Below are positions 1 through 7,742 of a DNA stretch of 12,496 bases, piece by piece. The notes beneath the pieces are model-generated. The model was not told where the DNA came from. It searched no databases and saw only the letters and a list, made by a program, of their open reading frames with translations. Numbering within the stretch: position 1 is the first letter of the stretch; every line of letters starts with the position of its first letter. Origin of the DNA: DATKKX01 sp035542775 (lineage in GTDB: Bacteria; Planctomycetota; Phycisphaerae; UBA1845; UTPLA1); the NCBI GenBank assembly GCA_035542775.1, contig DATKKX010000219.1, positions 1 to 12,496 on the forward strand. The letters run 5' to 3'. Position numbers and translations under genes: made by a program.

Positions 1-2
1 TG

Positions 3-386
3 GGCGGCACGCCCAATCACATCCACATGGCGGTCAGCGTGCCGCCGACGTTGCTGGTCAGCGAGTGGATCGGCCAACTCAAGGGCGCCGCCTCGCACTA
101 CATCAATCACGAGATTTGCAACCGGAAGGTGCTGGACTGGCGGGCCGGGTATGGCGTTGTCAGCTTCGGTACCAAGGACCTGCCCTGGGTGGTGCAATAC
201 GTCACCAACCAGAAACAACACCACGCGGCCGGGACCGCGCATGATCGTTTGGAGCGGATCCTCGCACCGGATGATGGCGGCCAGCGGGGTGCTGCGAAGC
301 CCGTTGAAACGGGCTGCAGGCAGGAGAGAGATGAGAAGAGAAGATCGGGCGCCCCTCGCCAACCAGCCCCAGAGGGACTGGCCTGA
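3..386 (+). CDS. REP-associated / IS200-like Y1 (HUH) transposase, C-terminal part
   Basis: The frame is open from the left window edge, so the N-terminus is missing. The visible part has the Y1_Tnp signatures. PNHIH carries the HUH motif (H6 and H8 of the visible part), followed by a VPP/LKG segment and the GYGVVSF strand. The sequence YVTNQ-QHH then gives the nucleophilic Tyr66 with a Gln four residues later, the spacing of catalytic Tyr and metal-binding Gln in IS200/IS605 TnpA. In this family the enzyme cuts and joins single-stranded DNA at hairpins; the RAYT subgroup is tied to REP palindromes. Family members commonly end soon after the NQ..HH helix. Here the frame runs on for about 45 low-complexity, Arg-rich residues through a palindrome at 298-315, so the last third is probably not genuine protein or reflects loss of the original stop. 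The catalytic residues look intact. Activity cannot be judged without the N-terminus. Confidence 0.85.
   Translation, partial: GGTPNHIHMAVSVPPTLLVSEWIGQLKGAASHYINHEICNRKVLDWRAGYGVVSFGTKDLPWVVQYVTNQKQHHAAGTAHDRLERILAPDDGGQRGAAKPVETGCRQERDEKRRSGAPRQPAPEGLA
298..315. repeat. GA-centred 8-2-8 palindrome (REP-like)
   Basis: A perfect inverted repeat AGCCCGTT-GA-AACGGGCT lies inside the 3' tail of the transposase frame. It shares arm length and central GA with the palindrome at 400-417, although the arm sequences differ. Its position beside a Y1 transposase suggests a hairpin recognised by that enzyme, which is inference. Confidence 0.7.
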
Positions 387-399
387 AGCCCTTCGGGAA

Positions 400-417
400 A
401 GGCCGCTGAAGCGGCCT
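400..417. repeat. GA-centred 8-2-8 palindrome, possible terminator of the PEP-CTERM gene
   Basis: A perfect inverted repeat AGGCCGCT-GA-AGCGGCCT has the same geometry as the one at 298-315. It lies 16 nt past the stop of the minus-strand PEP-CTERM gene. Read on that strand it is a GC-rich hairpin followed by TTTCCC, so it could double as a weak intrinsic terminator. Confidence 0.65.
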
Positions 418-433
418 GGTCGACGCCGTGAAG

Positions 434-1198
434 CTATGGGCGCGCCAGCGGGCGGTGTCGCCGGCGTGGCACCGCAAACAGGGCGAGGGCCAGAGGGAAG
501 AGGGTTGCTGGCTCCGGTGTGATCTGGAAGTTGACATAGCCGCTGCCGGTGGCTGTGTATGCCGAGCTTTCGCAGTCGTTGTAGATGTTCATGTCATAGC
601 GCAGGACCCAGGTTTCGCCCGGGGGAAGGACGATTTCGTCGGCGGTGATGGTGACGGTGTTGGAAAAACCGCCGGGCCAGGAGGTTTGCCCGCCCGTGGT
701 TTCCGAGAACAGTGATGTGTGGCTGGTGTAACCGTACACGCTGACGAGGAGGGTGCTGCGCATCCACCAGGCAGGCAGGTCGAAGGTCCAAGATGCGTCG
801 ATGCTCAGCGGCATGGGTTCGGTGGTGGTGAGGCGGATGAAGCCCGGGGCAGAGGTGATTGTGCTCGGACCCGATGCCGCAGCTACGGCAGCCTGCTGGG
901 ATTCGATGAGAAAGGTCCCGGACTGCGCAGCCCAAGCGAAGTCAATAGTGCTCGAACTCACAGAACTTCCAGCCTGCGCAAACAGCGTGCGATGGCAGGG
1001 GTTTTCCACCGTGGTCCAGCCGTCGTCATCATAGCCGAAGGGCGAGTTCACAAGCACCCCCGGATCCCACTGTGTAATTGTGATCGCGTCGCCCCGTGCG
1101 GCCGTCTGGGCGACAACCATTACAGGCAAAACTGTGAGCACAACCAAAGCGGCGTGAGCGGAAAGCGGCTCTCTGATCGCTCGCATCATGATAAACAT
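434..1198 (-). CDS. Secreted PEP-CTERM sorting-domain protein
   Basis: The 254-residue product has a hydrophobic signal peptide (about residues 16-37, ending near ARGDA). A Ser/Thr/aromatic-rich extracellular region follows, and the end is a classic sorting tail: PEP at 228-230, a short hydrophobic stretch (ATLFPLALALFAV) and a basic end starting PRRRHR. In this family the tail is recognised by an exosortase in the inner membrane, which cleaves the protein for release or attachment at the cell surface; such proteins are often part of biofilm or exopolysaccharide matrices. The body resembles no enzyme I recognise and looks like a beta-rich structural protein. The frame is open upstream to 1285. 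I chose Met at 1198 because the divergent frame with a strong ribosome site at 1259-1264 would otherwise be overlapped; Met codons at 1189 and 1186 are alternatives. No exosortase is in the window. A polyprenyl glycosylphosphotransferase sits at the other end. Confidence 0.88.
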   Translation of the reverse strand: MFIMMRAIREPLSAHAALVVLTVLPVMVVAQTAARGDAITITQWDPGVLVNSPFGYDDDGWTTVENPCHRTLFAQAGSSVSSSTIDFAWAAQSGTFLIESQQAAVAAASGPSTITSAPGFIRLTTTEPMPLSIDASWTFDLPAWWMRSTLLVSVYGYTSHTSLFSETTGGQTSWPGGFSNTVTITADEIVLPPGETWVLRYDMNIYNDCESSAYTATGSGYVNFQITPEPATLFPLALALFAVPRRRHRPLARP

Positions 1199-1356
1199 TT
1201 TACCCGATTGACGCAGCTCGGTCAAGCGACCGAGGCGCCAATCGAAGGCATCCTGCATAAGGAGACAGCACATGCGAGTCCACAAGGTTGTGATGTCGTT
1301 GGGTTACTTATTGGCCGTGTTGCCGACGGTCGCTACGGCTCCAGCTCGCGGGGGAG

Positions 1357-1400
1357 AAGGGGGACATTCTGCTTTAACGAAAAAGTAGAATGTCCCCCTT
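1357..1400. repeat. Long hairpin element (14-bp perfect arms, 19 bp with one mismatch)
   Basis: The arms AAGGGGGACATTCT and AGAATGTCCCCCTT are perfect complements. After one mismatch the stem continues with CTTT/AAAG around a 6-nt loop. The size and symmetry suggest a REP/MITE-like mobile palindrome rather than a terminator. It carries the in-frame TAG that ends the secreted-protein frame starting at 1272. A Y1 transposase of the type that mobilises such hairpins lies 1 kb to the left; the link between them is inference. Confidence 0.75.
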
Positions 1401-1423
1401 TGTTCCCCGGTTCGGGTTGATGG

Positions 1424-1497
1424 CGGAGAAGATGCAAGCGTTCAGGACCGTGGGCCCAATGGCCCACGCTACGGCTTTGTCTCGGAGAAGATGCAAG
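1424..1497. repeat. 15-bp direct repeat enclosing a GC-rich palindrome
   Basis: CGGAGAAGATGCAAG occurs at 1424-1438 and again, identical, at 1483-1497. Between the copies lies a perfect palindrome CGTGGGCC-CAAT-GGCCCACG (1449-1468). The layout resembles a small palindromic insertion with a duplicated flank. The in-between sequence is also compatible with coding in the frame of the interrupted secreted protein. Confidence 0.6.
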
Positions 1498-1562
1498 AGC
1501 TGGGGCTGCCGGTGCGGAACTGGACGATGCCGGCGCGGGCGACGGGCGGGCAGTAGGAGCGT

Positions 1563-1589
1563 GGGCTGGGAGCCCGGGCGGGCCATTGG
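1563..1589. repeat. Degenerate palindrome copies downstream of recR
   Basis: GGGCT-GGG-AGCCC (1563-1575) forms a 5-bp hairpin. The following GGGCCATTGG (1580-1589) matches the reverse complement of the centre of the 1449-1468 palindrome, so this is probably a decayed opposite-orientation copy. The hairpin also lies about 57-70 nt beyond the recR stop and could aid termination, but there is no T-tract. Confidence 0.35.
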
Positions 1590-1631
1590 CACGAGGGCGA
1601 TGCAACGGACGTGGTGGTCCGAGCGGAGGCC

Positions 1632-2234
1632 TTAGAAGCTCCGTCGGCCCTCGATGGCGTCCCGAAGCACTTCGCGGCTGGCATACTCGATTTGCGAACC
1701 GGCCGGCAGCCCTCGGGCAAGCTGCGTGACCTTCACCTTGTACGACGCCAGGACGCTCTTGAGGTGCAGGGCCGTCCCTTCGCCTTCCATGGTGGGATTG
1801 GTGGCGATGACTACTTCCGCGACCTTGCCGGTCTTCACCCGCGCCACCAGCGCATCGATCGTCAGGTCGCCCGGCTCAATGCCGTCCAGCGGCGCGATAT
1901 GGCCCATCAGGACGTGATAGACCCCGCGGATCAGGCCGGTCGATTCCAGGAGCATGACGTCCTTGGGCTGCTCGACCACGAAGACCTGGCTCTGGTCGCG
2001 CCGCGGATCGGCACAAATCGCGCAAGGATCGCTCTCCGTCAGGTTGTAGCAGATGCGGCAGTGTCGGACCTGCTCTTTCACGTCGCGGATGGCCTGGGCC
2101 AGGGCCAGGGCCGACTCCTTGTCGGACTTGAGGATGTGAAACGTTAGCCGCTCAGCGCTGCGAGGCCCGATGCCCGGCAGTTTCTCAAACTCGGCCTTCA
2201 GCCGTGACAACGATGGTGGAAGTGGCTCGGCCAC
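1632..2234 (-). CDS. recR: Recombination mediator protein RecR
   Basis: RecR works with RecO (and RecF) to load RecA on gapped or SSB-coated single-stranded DNA in cytoplasmic recombinational repair. From the GTG start the product is 200 residues, the usual length. It has the helix-hairpin-helix LPGIGPRSAERLTFHIL (about 19-35) and a four-cysteine zinc finger (C59, C62, C71, C74). A Toprim domain follows from about 83 (VFVVEQPKDV; then ATNPTMEGEGTA at 144-155), and the C-terminus ends near YASREVLRDAIEGRRSF. I chose GTG 2234, four bases after the ybaB stop, because it gives the family length and has GGGAGG upstream (14 nt, rather far). An ATG at 2264 would add ten residues, overlap ybaB by 26 nt and has no ribosome site. 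It is the last gene of the dnaX-ybaB-recR operon. Confidence 0.96.
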   Translation of the reverse strand: MAEPLPPSLSRLKAEFEKLPGIGPRSAERLTFHILKSDKESALALAQAIRDVKEQVRHCRICYNLTESDPCAICADPRRDQSQVFVVEQPKDVMLLESTGLIRGVYHVLMGHIAPLDGIEPGDLTIDALVARVKTGKVAEVVIATNPTMEGEGTALHLKSVLASYKVKVTQLARGLPAGSQIEYASREVLRDAIEGRRSF

Positions 2235-2238
2235 GCTT

Positions 2239-2583
2239 CTACTGTCCGCCTCCCAGGAGTGCATCCAGTCCGGGCAGGTTCAGACCGCCCGTGAGCTTGG
2301 CCATCTCCTGCTTGACGCCGTCAACCGCCTTCCGTTGGGCCGCGCAAATCGCCGACTTGACCAGGTCTTCGAGCATCTCCACATCGCCGGATTTGACTGT
2401 CTCGGGATTGATCTTCAACTCCACGAGCTCCAGCTTTCCAGTGACCGTCGCGGCGACGGCTCCAGCGCCGCTGTCGGCCTGGAACCGGGAATTGGCCAGC
2501 GCTTCCTGCATCTCCTTCATCTTGGACTGCATTTCCTTGGCCTGCTTCATCATGCCGGCCAGATTCCCAAGTCCGCCCAACAT
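2239..2583 (-). CDS. ybaB: YbaB/EbfC family nucleoid-associated protein
   Basis: The 114-residue product matches the YbaB/EbfC family, small dimeric DNA-binding proteins that coat the nucleoid and modulate expression. The Gly/Met-rich start MLGGLGNLAGMMKQAKEMQ leads into a charged, Met-rich helix likely to form the coiled arm (about 10-35). The core follows, with VTGKLELVELKINPE and a LEDLVKSAICAAQRKAVDGV helix. The tail is Gly/Leu-rich (LPGLDALLGGGQ). The start is firm: CGGAGG lies 7 nt upstream of the ATG, in the 19-base gap after the dnaX stop. The position between dnaX and recR is the conserved one for this gene. Confidence 0.95.
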   Translation of the reverse strand: MLGGLGNLAGMMKQAKEMQSKMKEMQEALANSRFQADSGAGAVAATVTGKLELVELKINPETVKSGDVEMLEDLVKSAICAAQRKAVDGVKQEMAKLTGGLNLPGLDALLGGGQ

Positions 2584-2602
2584 AACCTGCCTCCGCGGTG
2601 AT

Positions 2603-4138
<1,536 letters not shown>

Positions 4139-4200
4139 GGGTGCTCACACAGGGCACGCGGGAGTGCCGGCTTCGGTATCCTCCCTTGGTTATTCGCAGA

Positions 4201-4217
4201 CCGCCATGTAATGGCGG
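4201..4217 (-). terminator. Hairpin between SRP RNA and dnaX, possible weak terminator or processing site
   Basis: CCGCCAT-GTA-ATGGCGG is a perfect 7-bp hairpin with a 3-nt loop, 1 nt after the 3' end of the SRP RNA terminal helix. There is no T-tract after it on the minus strand. It may mark the 3' end of the RNA or allow read-through into dnaX. Confidence 0.4.
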
Positions 4218-4218
4218 T

Positions 4219-4377
4219 GCGGCCTCGCACTCGGCGCCAATCCGCTCCAGCCCAGCACCTCACGGCACATGGGTATACGCGAATGGGCTGCTCTGTTTCC
4301 AGCCTGACCCGTTGTCCACGCAACGCATTGCATGAGACCGAGCCATCAACGCCTCATGGCGCCGAGTGCGAAGCCGC
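4219..4377 (-). ncRNA. ffs: Signal recognition particle RNA (4.5S / scRNA)
   Basis: On the minus strand the diagnostic SRP S-domain apical stem is present at 4285-4310. GGTCAGG, CTG, a GAAA tetraloop, CAG and AGCAGCC reproduce the universal GGUCAGG...AGCAGCC Ffh-binding loops. The ends form a long terminal helix: bases 4357-4377 pair with 4219-4239 over about 21 bp, with one G-T wobble. This fixes the approximate limits at 159 nt, longer than the 100-115 nt of small bacterial SRP RNAs and shorter than the Alu-containing 270-nt type. An extra hairpin with CATGAG/CTCATG arms sits in the 5' half (4331-4358). The RNA pairs with Ffh to target nascent membrane and secreted proteins to FtsY. It has its own promoter at 4399-4427 and lies just upstream of dnaX. 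The exact ends are inferred from the helix. Confidence 0.92.
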
Positions 4378-4398
4378 CTCCGCGCATCGCACGAGGGG

Positions 4399-4427
4399 AT
4401 TATATCGGCTTGGGCGAGGATTCAAAA
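4399..4427 (-). promoter_or_regulatory. Sigma-70-type promoter of the SRP RNA gene
   Basis: On the minus strand a perfect TATAAT (4404-4399) is preceded at 17-nt spacing by TTTTGA (4427-4422). The expected start, about 7 nt past the -10 (near G4392), lies some 15 nt before the SRP RNA terminal helix. A perfect -10 box in such GC-rich DNA suits a strongly expressed stable RNA. Confidence 0.75.
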
Positions 4428-4440
4428 GGCCGGGAAATGC

Positions 4441-4460
4441 CCTCCAGGGTGGGGTGGAGG
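4441..4460 (-). terminator. Hairpin after the alpha/beta hydrolase gene
   Basis: CCTCCA and TGGAGG arms surround an 8-nt loop, 32 nt past the hydrolase stop codon and before the SRP promoter. On the minus strand it is followed by GCATTTCC, so there is no proper U-tract. It is a weak candidate terminator. Confidence 0.35.
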
Positions 4461-4492
4461 GGCTGCCGCATCGCGCCGCCATGCCGGCGACC

Positions 4493-5407
4493 TCACGCCG
4501 GGGGCGTCAACCCGTAGTCCGCGTAACTCGCGCGGAGCTCGTTATCCAGGATCTGCTGGTATCCCTGGATACCGATTGGATCGAGCTTGAGGGCGCCATC
4601 CAGCCAGCCGTTGACAAGCGAGCGGTACAGATCGGGATCAACGAAGACCTGCTCCGCATGATCCCCTTGTGTGGTGACTAGGTGCTTGGGCTGCGGCGCC
4701 AGCTTGAAGATTTCCCACAGTTTCTCCCAAGGGGTCAGCGTGTCATCCGGCGAGTGCAGGAACAGCTTGGGCATCCGCACTTCCTGGATCCACCGCCTCA
4801 AGTCGAAATCCTCCGACGCGTTGGCCGCGATCACCGTGTCGGCCAGGGCTCCGAGCTCCGCAGGCGCATGTTGGAACGCCAGCAAGTCGGAGCCGATCTC
4901 CCGCAAATCGCCGGCGCTCTCGAAGATGCACGCCGCCAACGGATAGTCCACCGCCACCCGGGCCAGCACGTCGGTTCCCATGCTTACCCCGAAGCCGACC
5001 ACGACAGTGTGTTGCCGGAAGGCATAGTCCAGCGCCGCTCGTGTACTCTCCATGACCCCATCGAACGTTGCCGTTCCGGGGCTGTCCCCGAAGCCCGGGT
5101 AATCGTACAGCACCACATCCCAGCCCTTGTCCACGAAGATCGGCAGGAGGAGGGAATATCGCCCCTTGTTCGCGTCCGCCCCCGGGATGATCACCACGCA
5201 GCCCTTGGATGTCCCGCTCGTCTTGACATACCAGGTGCTCACCGCTGCGGCATTTGCTCCCGTAAGAACAGTCGCCTCGGCTGTGTAATTCAAGTCCGCC
5301 GGACGCAGGCGGAAGTCCGCCGAAGGCTTGAGCAGGATGGAGTCCAGCTGAATGCTGCAACCTGAGACGATCGCGATAAGAAACAAGACGCGTCTTACGC
5401 GGGGCAT
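4493..5407 (-). CDS. Alpha/beta hydrolase-fold lipoprotein
   Basis: The predicted product is a lipid-anchored serine hydrolase of 304 residues. The N-terminus MPRVRRVLFLIAIVSGC is a lipoprotein signal with lipobox VSGC (Cys17). The alpha/beta-hydrolase core has VVIIPGADANKG (71-82), the YDYPGFGDSPG segment (101-111), the nucleophile elbow G-V-S142-M-G, acid candidates D221/D222 in HSPDD, and H250 in QGDHAEQ. This order matches the Ser-Asp-His triad of esterases and peptidases; the substrate cannot be read from the sequence. I chose the start at 5407 because GAGGGG lies 8 nt upstream and it places the signal peptide at the N-terminus; the frame is open to 5503 and Met codons at 5413 and 5425 are less well placed. 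It is transcribed divergently from the glycosyltransferase at 5621. Confidence 0.9.
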   Translation of the reverse strand: MPRVRRVLFLIAIVSGCSIQLDSILLKPSADFRLRPADLNYTAEATVLTGANAAAVSTWYVKTSGTSKGCVVIIPGADANKGRYSLLLPIFVDKGWDVVLYDYPGFGDSPGTATFDGVMESTRAALDYAFRQHTVVVGFGVSMGTDVLARVAVDYPLAACIFESAGDLREIGSDLLAFQHAPAELGALADTVIAANASEDFDLRRWIQEVRMPKLFLHSPDDTLTPWEKLWEIFKLAPQPKHLVTTQGDHAEQVFVDPDLYRSLVNGWLDGALKLDPIGIQGYQQILDNELRASYADYGLTPPA

Positions 5408-5462
5408 GACCATTTCCCCTCTCATGTCATTGATGGTTGCTGGAAATCTGGAGCCGCAAACA

Positions 5463-5496
5463 CGTGCGGTAGTTTTTCCCCTGGTTGTGCCGCACG
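5463..5496. promoter_or_regulatory. Inverted repeat in the divergent intergenic region
   Basis: CGTGCGG (5463-5469) and CCGCACG (5490-5496) are perfect 7-bp inverted arms 20 nt apart, in the 213-bp gap between the divergent hydrolase and glycosyltransferase genes. It could be an operator or a leader hairpin. No clear promoter is seen for either gene; TAGAAT at 5609-5614 just before the glycosyltransferase ATG is a poor candidate with no good -35. Confidence 0.2.
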
Positions 5497-5620
5497 CTGC
5501 CAATCAATCGTGTCGCGAGGCGATTCAGGCTGACATCCGTTCATAACCGCCATGCCGGGTCCAGACGCCCATTCTGCCTGAGAAATCGGCTTTCCCGGAA
5601 CTGTAAGGTAGAATCGTGGC

Positions 5621-7741
5621 ATGACGCAAGGCCGATGGCTTCACCTGGCGAGAATTCGGGCACCGATCGCCATCTTCCTGTTGGCATTGATGCTTCGTGT
5701 CGTCTGTCTCTGCGAGATCAGGAACATCGGCTTCTTTCGTCAGCCGCTCTCCGATGGGGCGGTGTACGAAGAGCGGGCGGCAGGAATCGCCGCAGGCGAT
5801 TGGCTCGGGCCGGCGGACTTCGTCCATGCACCGCTCTATGCCTATGTGCTGGGGGCCGTGCGCCGGCTCGCCGGCGGCGGTCCATGGGCGCCGAGATGCT
5901 TGCAGGTTGTCCTCGGTGCGGCCTCATGCGTCCTGCTGATTTCGGCGTGTCGGCGGTTCTTTGACGCGCGTGCCGCAGTCATTGCCGGGATCCTCCTGGC
6001 GATCTATCCGCCGGCAATCTTCTTTGACGGGCTCATTCAGAAGACCAGCCTGGCGTCATTCCTGGATGTGCTGCTACTGTGGTCGATGGCGATCTGCAAA
6101 GGGAGGGCGGACTGGAGGCGCTGGTGTCTGTCGGGAGCAGTGCTGGGGTTGCTCATATTGACCAGGCAGAACGCCCTTGCCCTCGTCCCGCTCCTCATTG
6201 CGTGGCTGTGGTTCACCGCCCGGCCGGCTCCCGCCCCGAGGCGGTTGCTTCTCATCGCGGCGAGCATGATTGCTCTCCTGATTGTCCTCTCGCCATGGGC
6301 GCTGCGGAATCGCATCGTCACCGGCGAACTGGTGCTGACCACGCCCAACCTCGGTCAGAACTTCGCCATGGGCAACAATCCCAAGGCCACCGGCACCTAC
6401 CTGCCGTTCAAGCGCGGCCGCTCTACCGGTGAGCACGAGCAGGAGGAGTGGACCCGCGCCGCCGAGAAGGCCTCCGGCCGGAGCCTGTCGCCGCGAGAAG
6501 TGTCCGCGTACTACCTCCATGCCGCGATGGACTACGTCAAGGCCGATCCAGGCGCGTGGCTCTACCTGACGGCCAAGAAATGCCTGATGACCTGGAACGC
6601 CTACGAAGCTCCTGACACCGAGGACTACTACCTCTACAAGCAGGACTCCCTGTTGCTTCGCGCCGGTGATTACTTTCTCCACTTTGGTGTTCTGTGCCCG
6701 CTCGCGGTAGCCGGGATCTGGCTGACCGTCCGTCGCTTTCGAGAGTTGTGGCTGTTCTATGCGTGGCTGCTCGTCACTACTGTCAGCGTGGCAGCATTCG
6801 TCGTCTTCGCCCGATATCGCATGCCGCTCGTGCCGGTGCTGGCGATGTTCGCCGGTACCGCTCTCATCGAAGCGGTGTTGTTGCTCCGCGGACGTCAACT
6901 TCGCGCTCTGGCGGGGCCAGCCGTTGCCGCCGGCGTTGCCGCGTTCGCATCCAACTGGACCGTCCATCTGGAACGGCGGCCGTACTCGTTTTCTTACGTA
7001 AATCACGCCGTGGCCCTGGCTGATCAGCGTCGCTACGCCGATGCCCTGGACCAGCTTCACCAAGCCTTCGCCCTTCGCCCCAACGACGTGGACGCGCTGA
7101 TGATCGAGGCGAGCGTGCTGCTCGACATGGGCCGGTACGACGAGGCCTTCGACTGTTATCAGCGAGCCCAGGCGGGCGACCCGCAATACAGCGGCGCGGC
7201 CCGCGGGATGGGCGATGCCCTGGCAGGCCTTGGGCGATTCGCCGAAGCGAGCGAGCAATACCGCCGCGCCTTGAGTCTCGACCCCGAAGACTATGTCGCC
7301 CTCAATGACTTGGCCACGGTCGCTGCCCGACAGGGCCGTCTCGCCGAGGCCGTTGAATTGTTCAATCGCGTCTTGGCCATCGCCCCCAAATATCCCGAGG
7401 CGTACTTGAATCTGGGGAATACATACCTGGAGGCCGGCCGGGCGGATGACGCCGCCCGCGCCTATGAGCACGCCCTGCGGTATCGTCCTCGTTACACCGA
7501 CGCCCTCTACAACCTCGGCGTGATCGGGGCCAACCAGGGCCATTTCGATCTGGCCATTTCAAGCTTCCGCAAGGTACTCGCGACTCAGCCCGATCATCGC
7601 GCCGCCCAGCATAGCCTGGCAGCGGCGCTGATCTGCGTGGGAAAAGTGGACGAGGCGACCGGATTCATCCGCGGCATCCTCGCGGCTGATCCCACCCGGG
7701 AAGACCTCCGCGCCCTGATCCCCTCGAGCGGAACGCCTTAG
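5621..7741 (+). CDS. GT-C membrane glycosyltransferase (GT39/PMT-like) with C-terminal TPR domain
   Basis: The 706-residue product is probably a polytopic glycosyltransferase that uses a lipid-phosphate sugar donor. A first membrane segment (about 13-31) is followed by a periplasmic loop with the acidic motif SDGAVYEE (44-51) and GDW...APLYAYVLG, typical of GT-C enzymes. Further hydrophobic segments lie near 95-111, 118-136, 144-158, 167-181, 185-199, 208-226, 354-371, 377-397, 401-423 and 429-445. A soluble loop (about 228-350) lies between. From about 456 to 693 there are some seven 34-residue tetratricopeptide repeats, for example the SEQYRRALSLDPEDYVALND and AYEHALRYRPRYTDALYNLG units. 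Topology suggests the TPRs could hold the protein acceptor. The layout recalls eukaryotic TMTC O-mannosyltransferases, which is analogy only. Donor and acceptor are unknown. No strong ribosome site is seen before the ATG; AAGG lies 12 nt upstream. The stop is 1 nt from the stop of the convergent gene. Confidence 0.88.
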   Translation: MTQGRWLHLARIRAPIAIFLLALMLRVVCLCEIRNIGFFRQPLSDGAVYEERAAGIAAGDWLGPADFVHAPLYAYVLGAVRRLAGGGPWAPRCLQVVLGAASCVLLISACRRFFDARAAVIAGILLAIYPPAIFFDGLIQKTSLASFLDVLLLWSMAICKGRADWRRWCLSGAVLGLLILTRQNALALVPLLIAWLWFTARPAPAPRRLLLIAASMIALLIVLSPWALRNRIVTGELVLTTPNLGQNFAMGNNPKATGTYLPFKRGRSTGEHEQEEWTRAAEKASGRSLSPREVSAYYLHAAMDYVKADPGAWLYLTAKKCLMTWNAYEAPDTEDYYLYKQDSLLLRAGDYFLHFGVLCPLAVAGIWLTVRRFRELWLFYAWLLVTTVSVAAFVVFARYRMPLVPVLAMFAGTALIEAVLLLRGRQLRALAGPAVAAGVAAFASNWTVHLERRPYSFSYVNHAVALADQRRYADALDQLHQAFALRPNDVDALMIEASVLLDMGRYDEAFDCYQRAQAGDPQYSGAARGMGDALAGLGRFAEASEQYRRALSLDPEDYVALNDLATVAARQGRLAEAVELFNRVLAIAPKYPEAYLNLGNTYLEAGRADDAARAYEHALRYRPRYTDALYNLGVIGANQGHFDLAISSFRKVLATQPDHRAAQHSLAAALICVGKVDEATGFIRGILAADPTREDLRALIPSSGTP

Positions 7742-7742
7742 C

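Larger units (their letters stand above)
1272..1556 (+). pseudogene. Small secreted protein frame interrupted by a palindromic element
   Basis: AAGGAG at 1259-1264 lies 7 nt before an ATG at 1272, giving a strong translation start. The encoded N-terminus (MRVHKVVMSLGYLLAVLPTV, then ATA) is a convincing Sec signal peptide with an A-x-A cleavage site. The frame stops at a TAG (1386-1388) lying inside the hairpin element 1357-1400, giving only 38 residues. Beyond that stop the same frame stays open to a TAG at 1554-1556 and reads plausible protein (GFVSEKMQELGLPVRNW near the end). The simplest reading is a secreted protein of roughly 80-95 residues disrupted by insertion of the hairpin. An open frame of 56 codons is not rare at this GC content, so the downstream half is less certain than the start. 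I do not recognise the family. The start lies 73 nt from the divergent PEP-CTERM gene start. Confidence 0.5.

Noticed and set aside
1260..1285. Longer N-terminus for the PEP-CTERM protein starting at 1285
   Set aside because: It would put 29 polar residues before the signal peptide and overlap the ribosome site and start of the divergent secreted-protein frame.
719..1420. 233-codon plus-strand open frame
   Set aside because: It is antisense to most of the PEP-CTERM gene. The product is low-complexity, and it runs out of frame through the better-supported start at 1272.
6074..7543. 489-codon minus-strand open frame
   Set aside because: It lies entirely opposite the GT-C/TPR gene, which has clear family motifs. 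The translation is Gln/Arg/Gly-rich with no recognisable domain.
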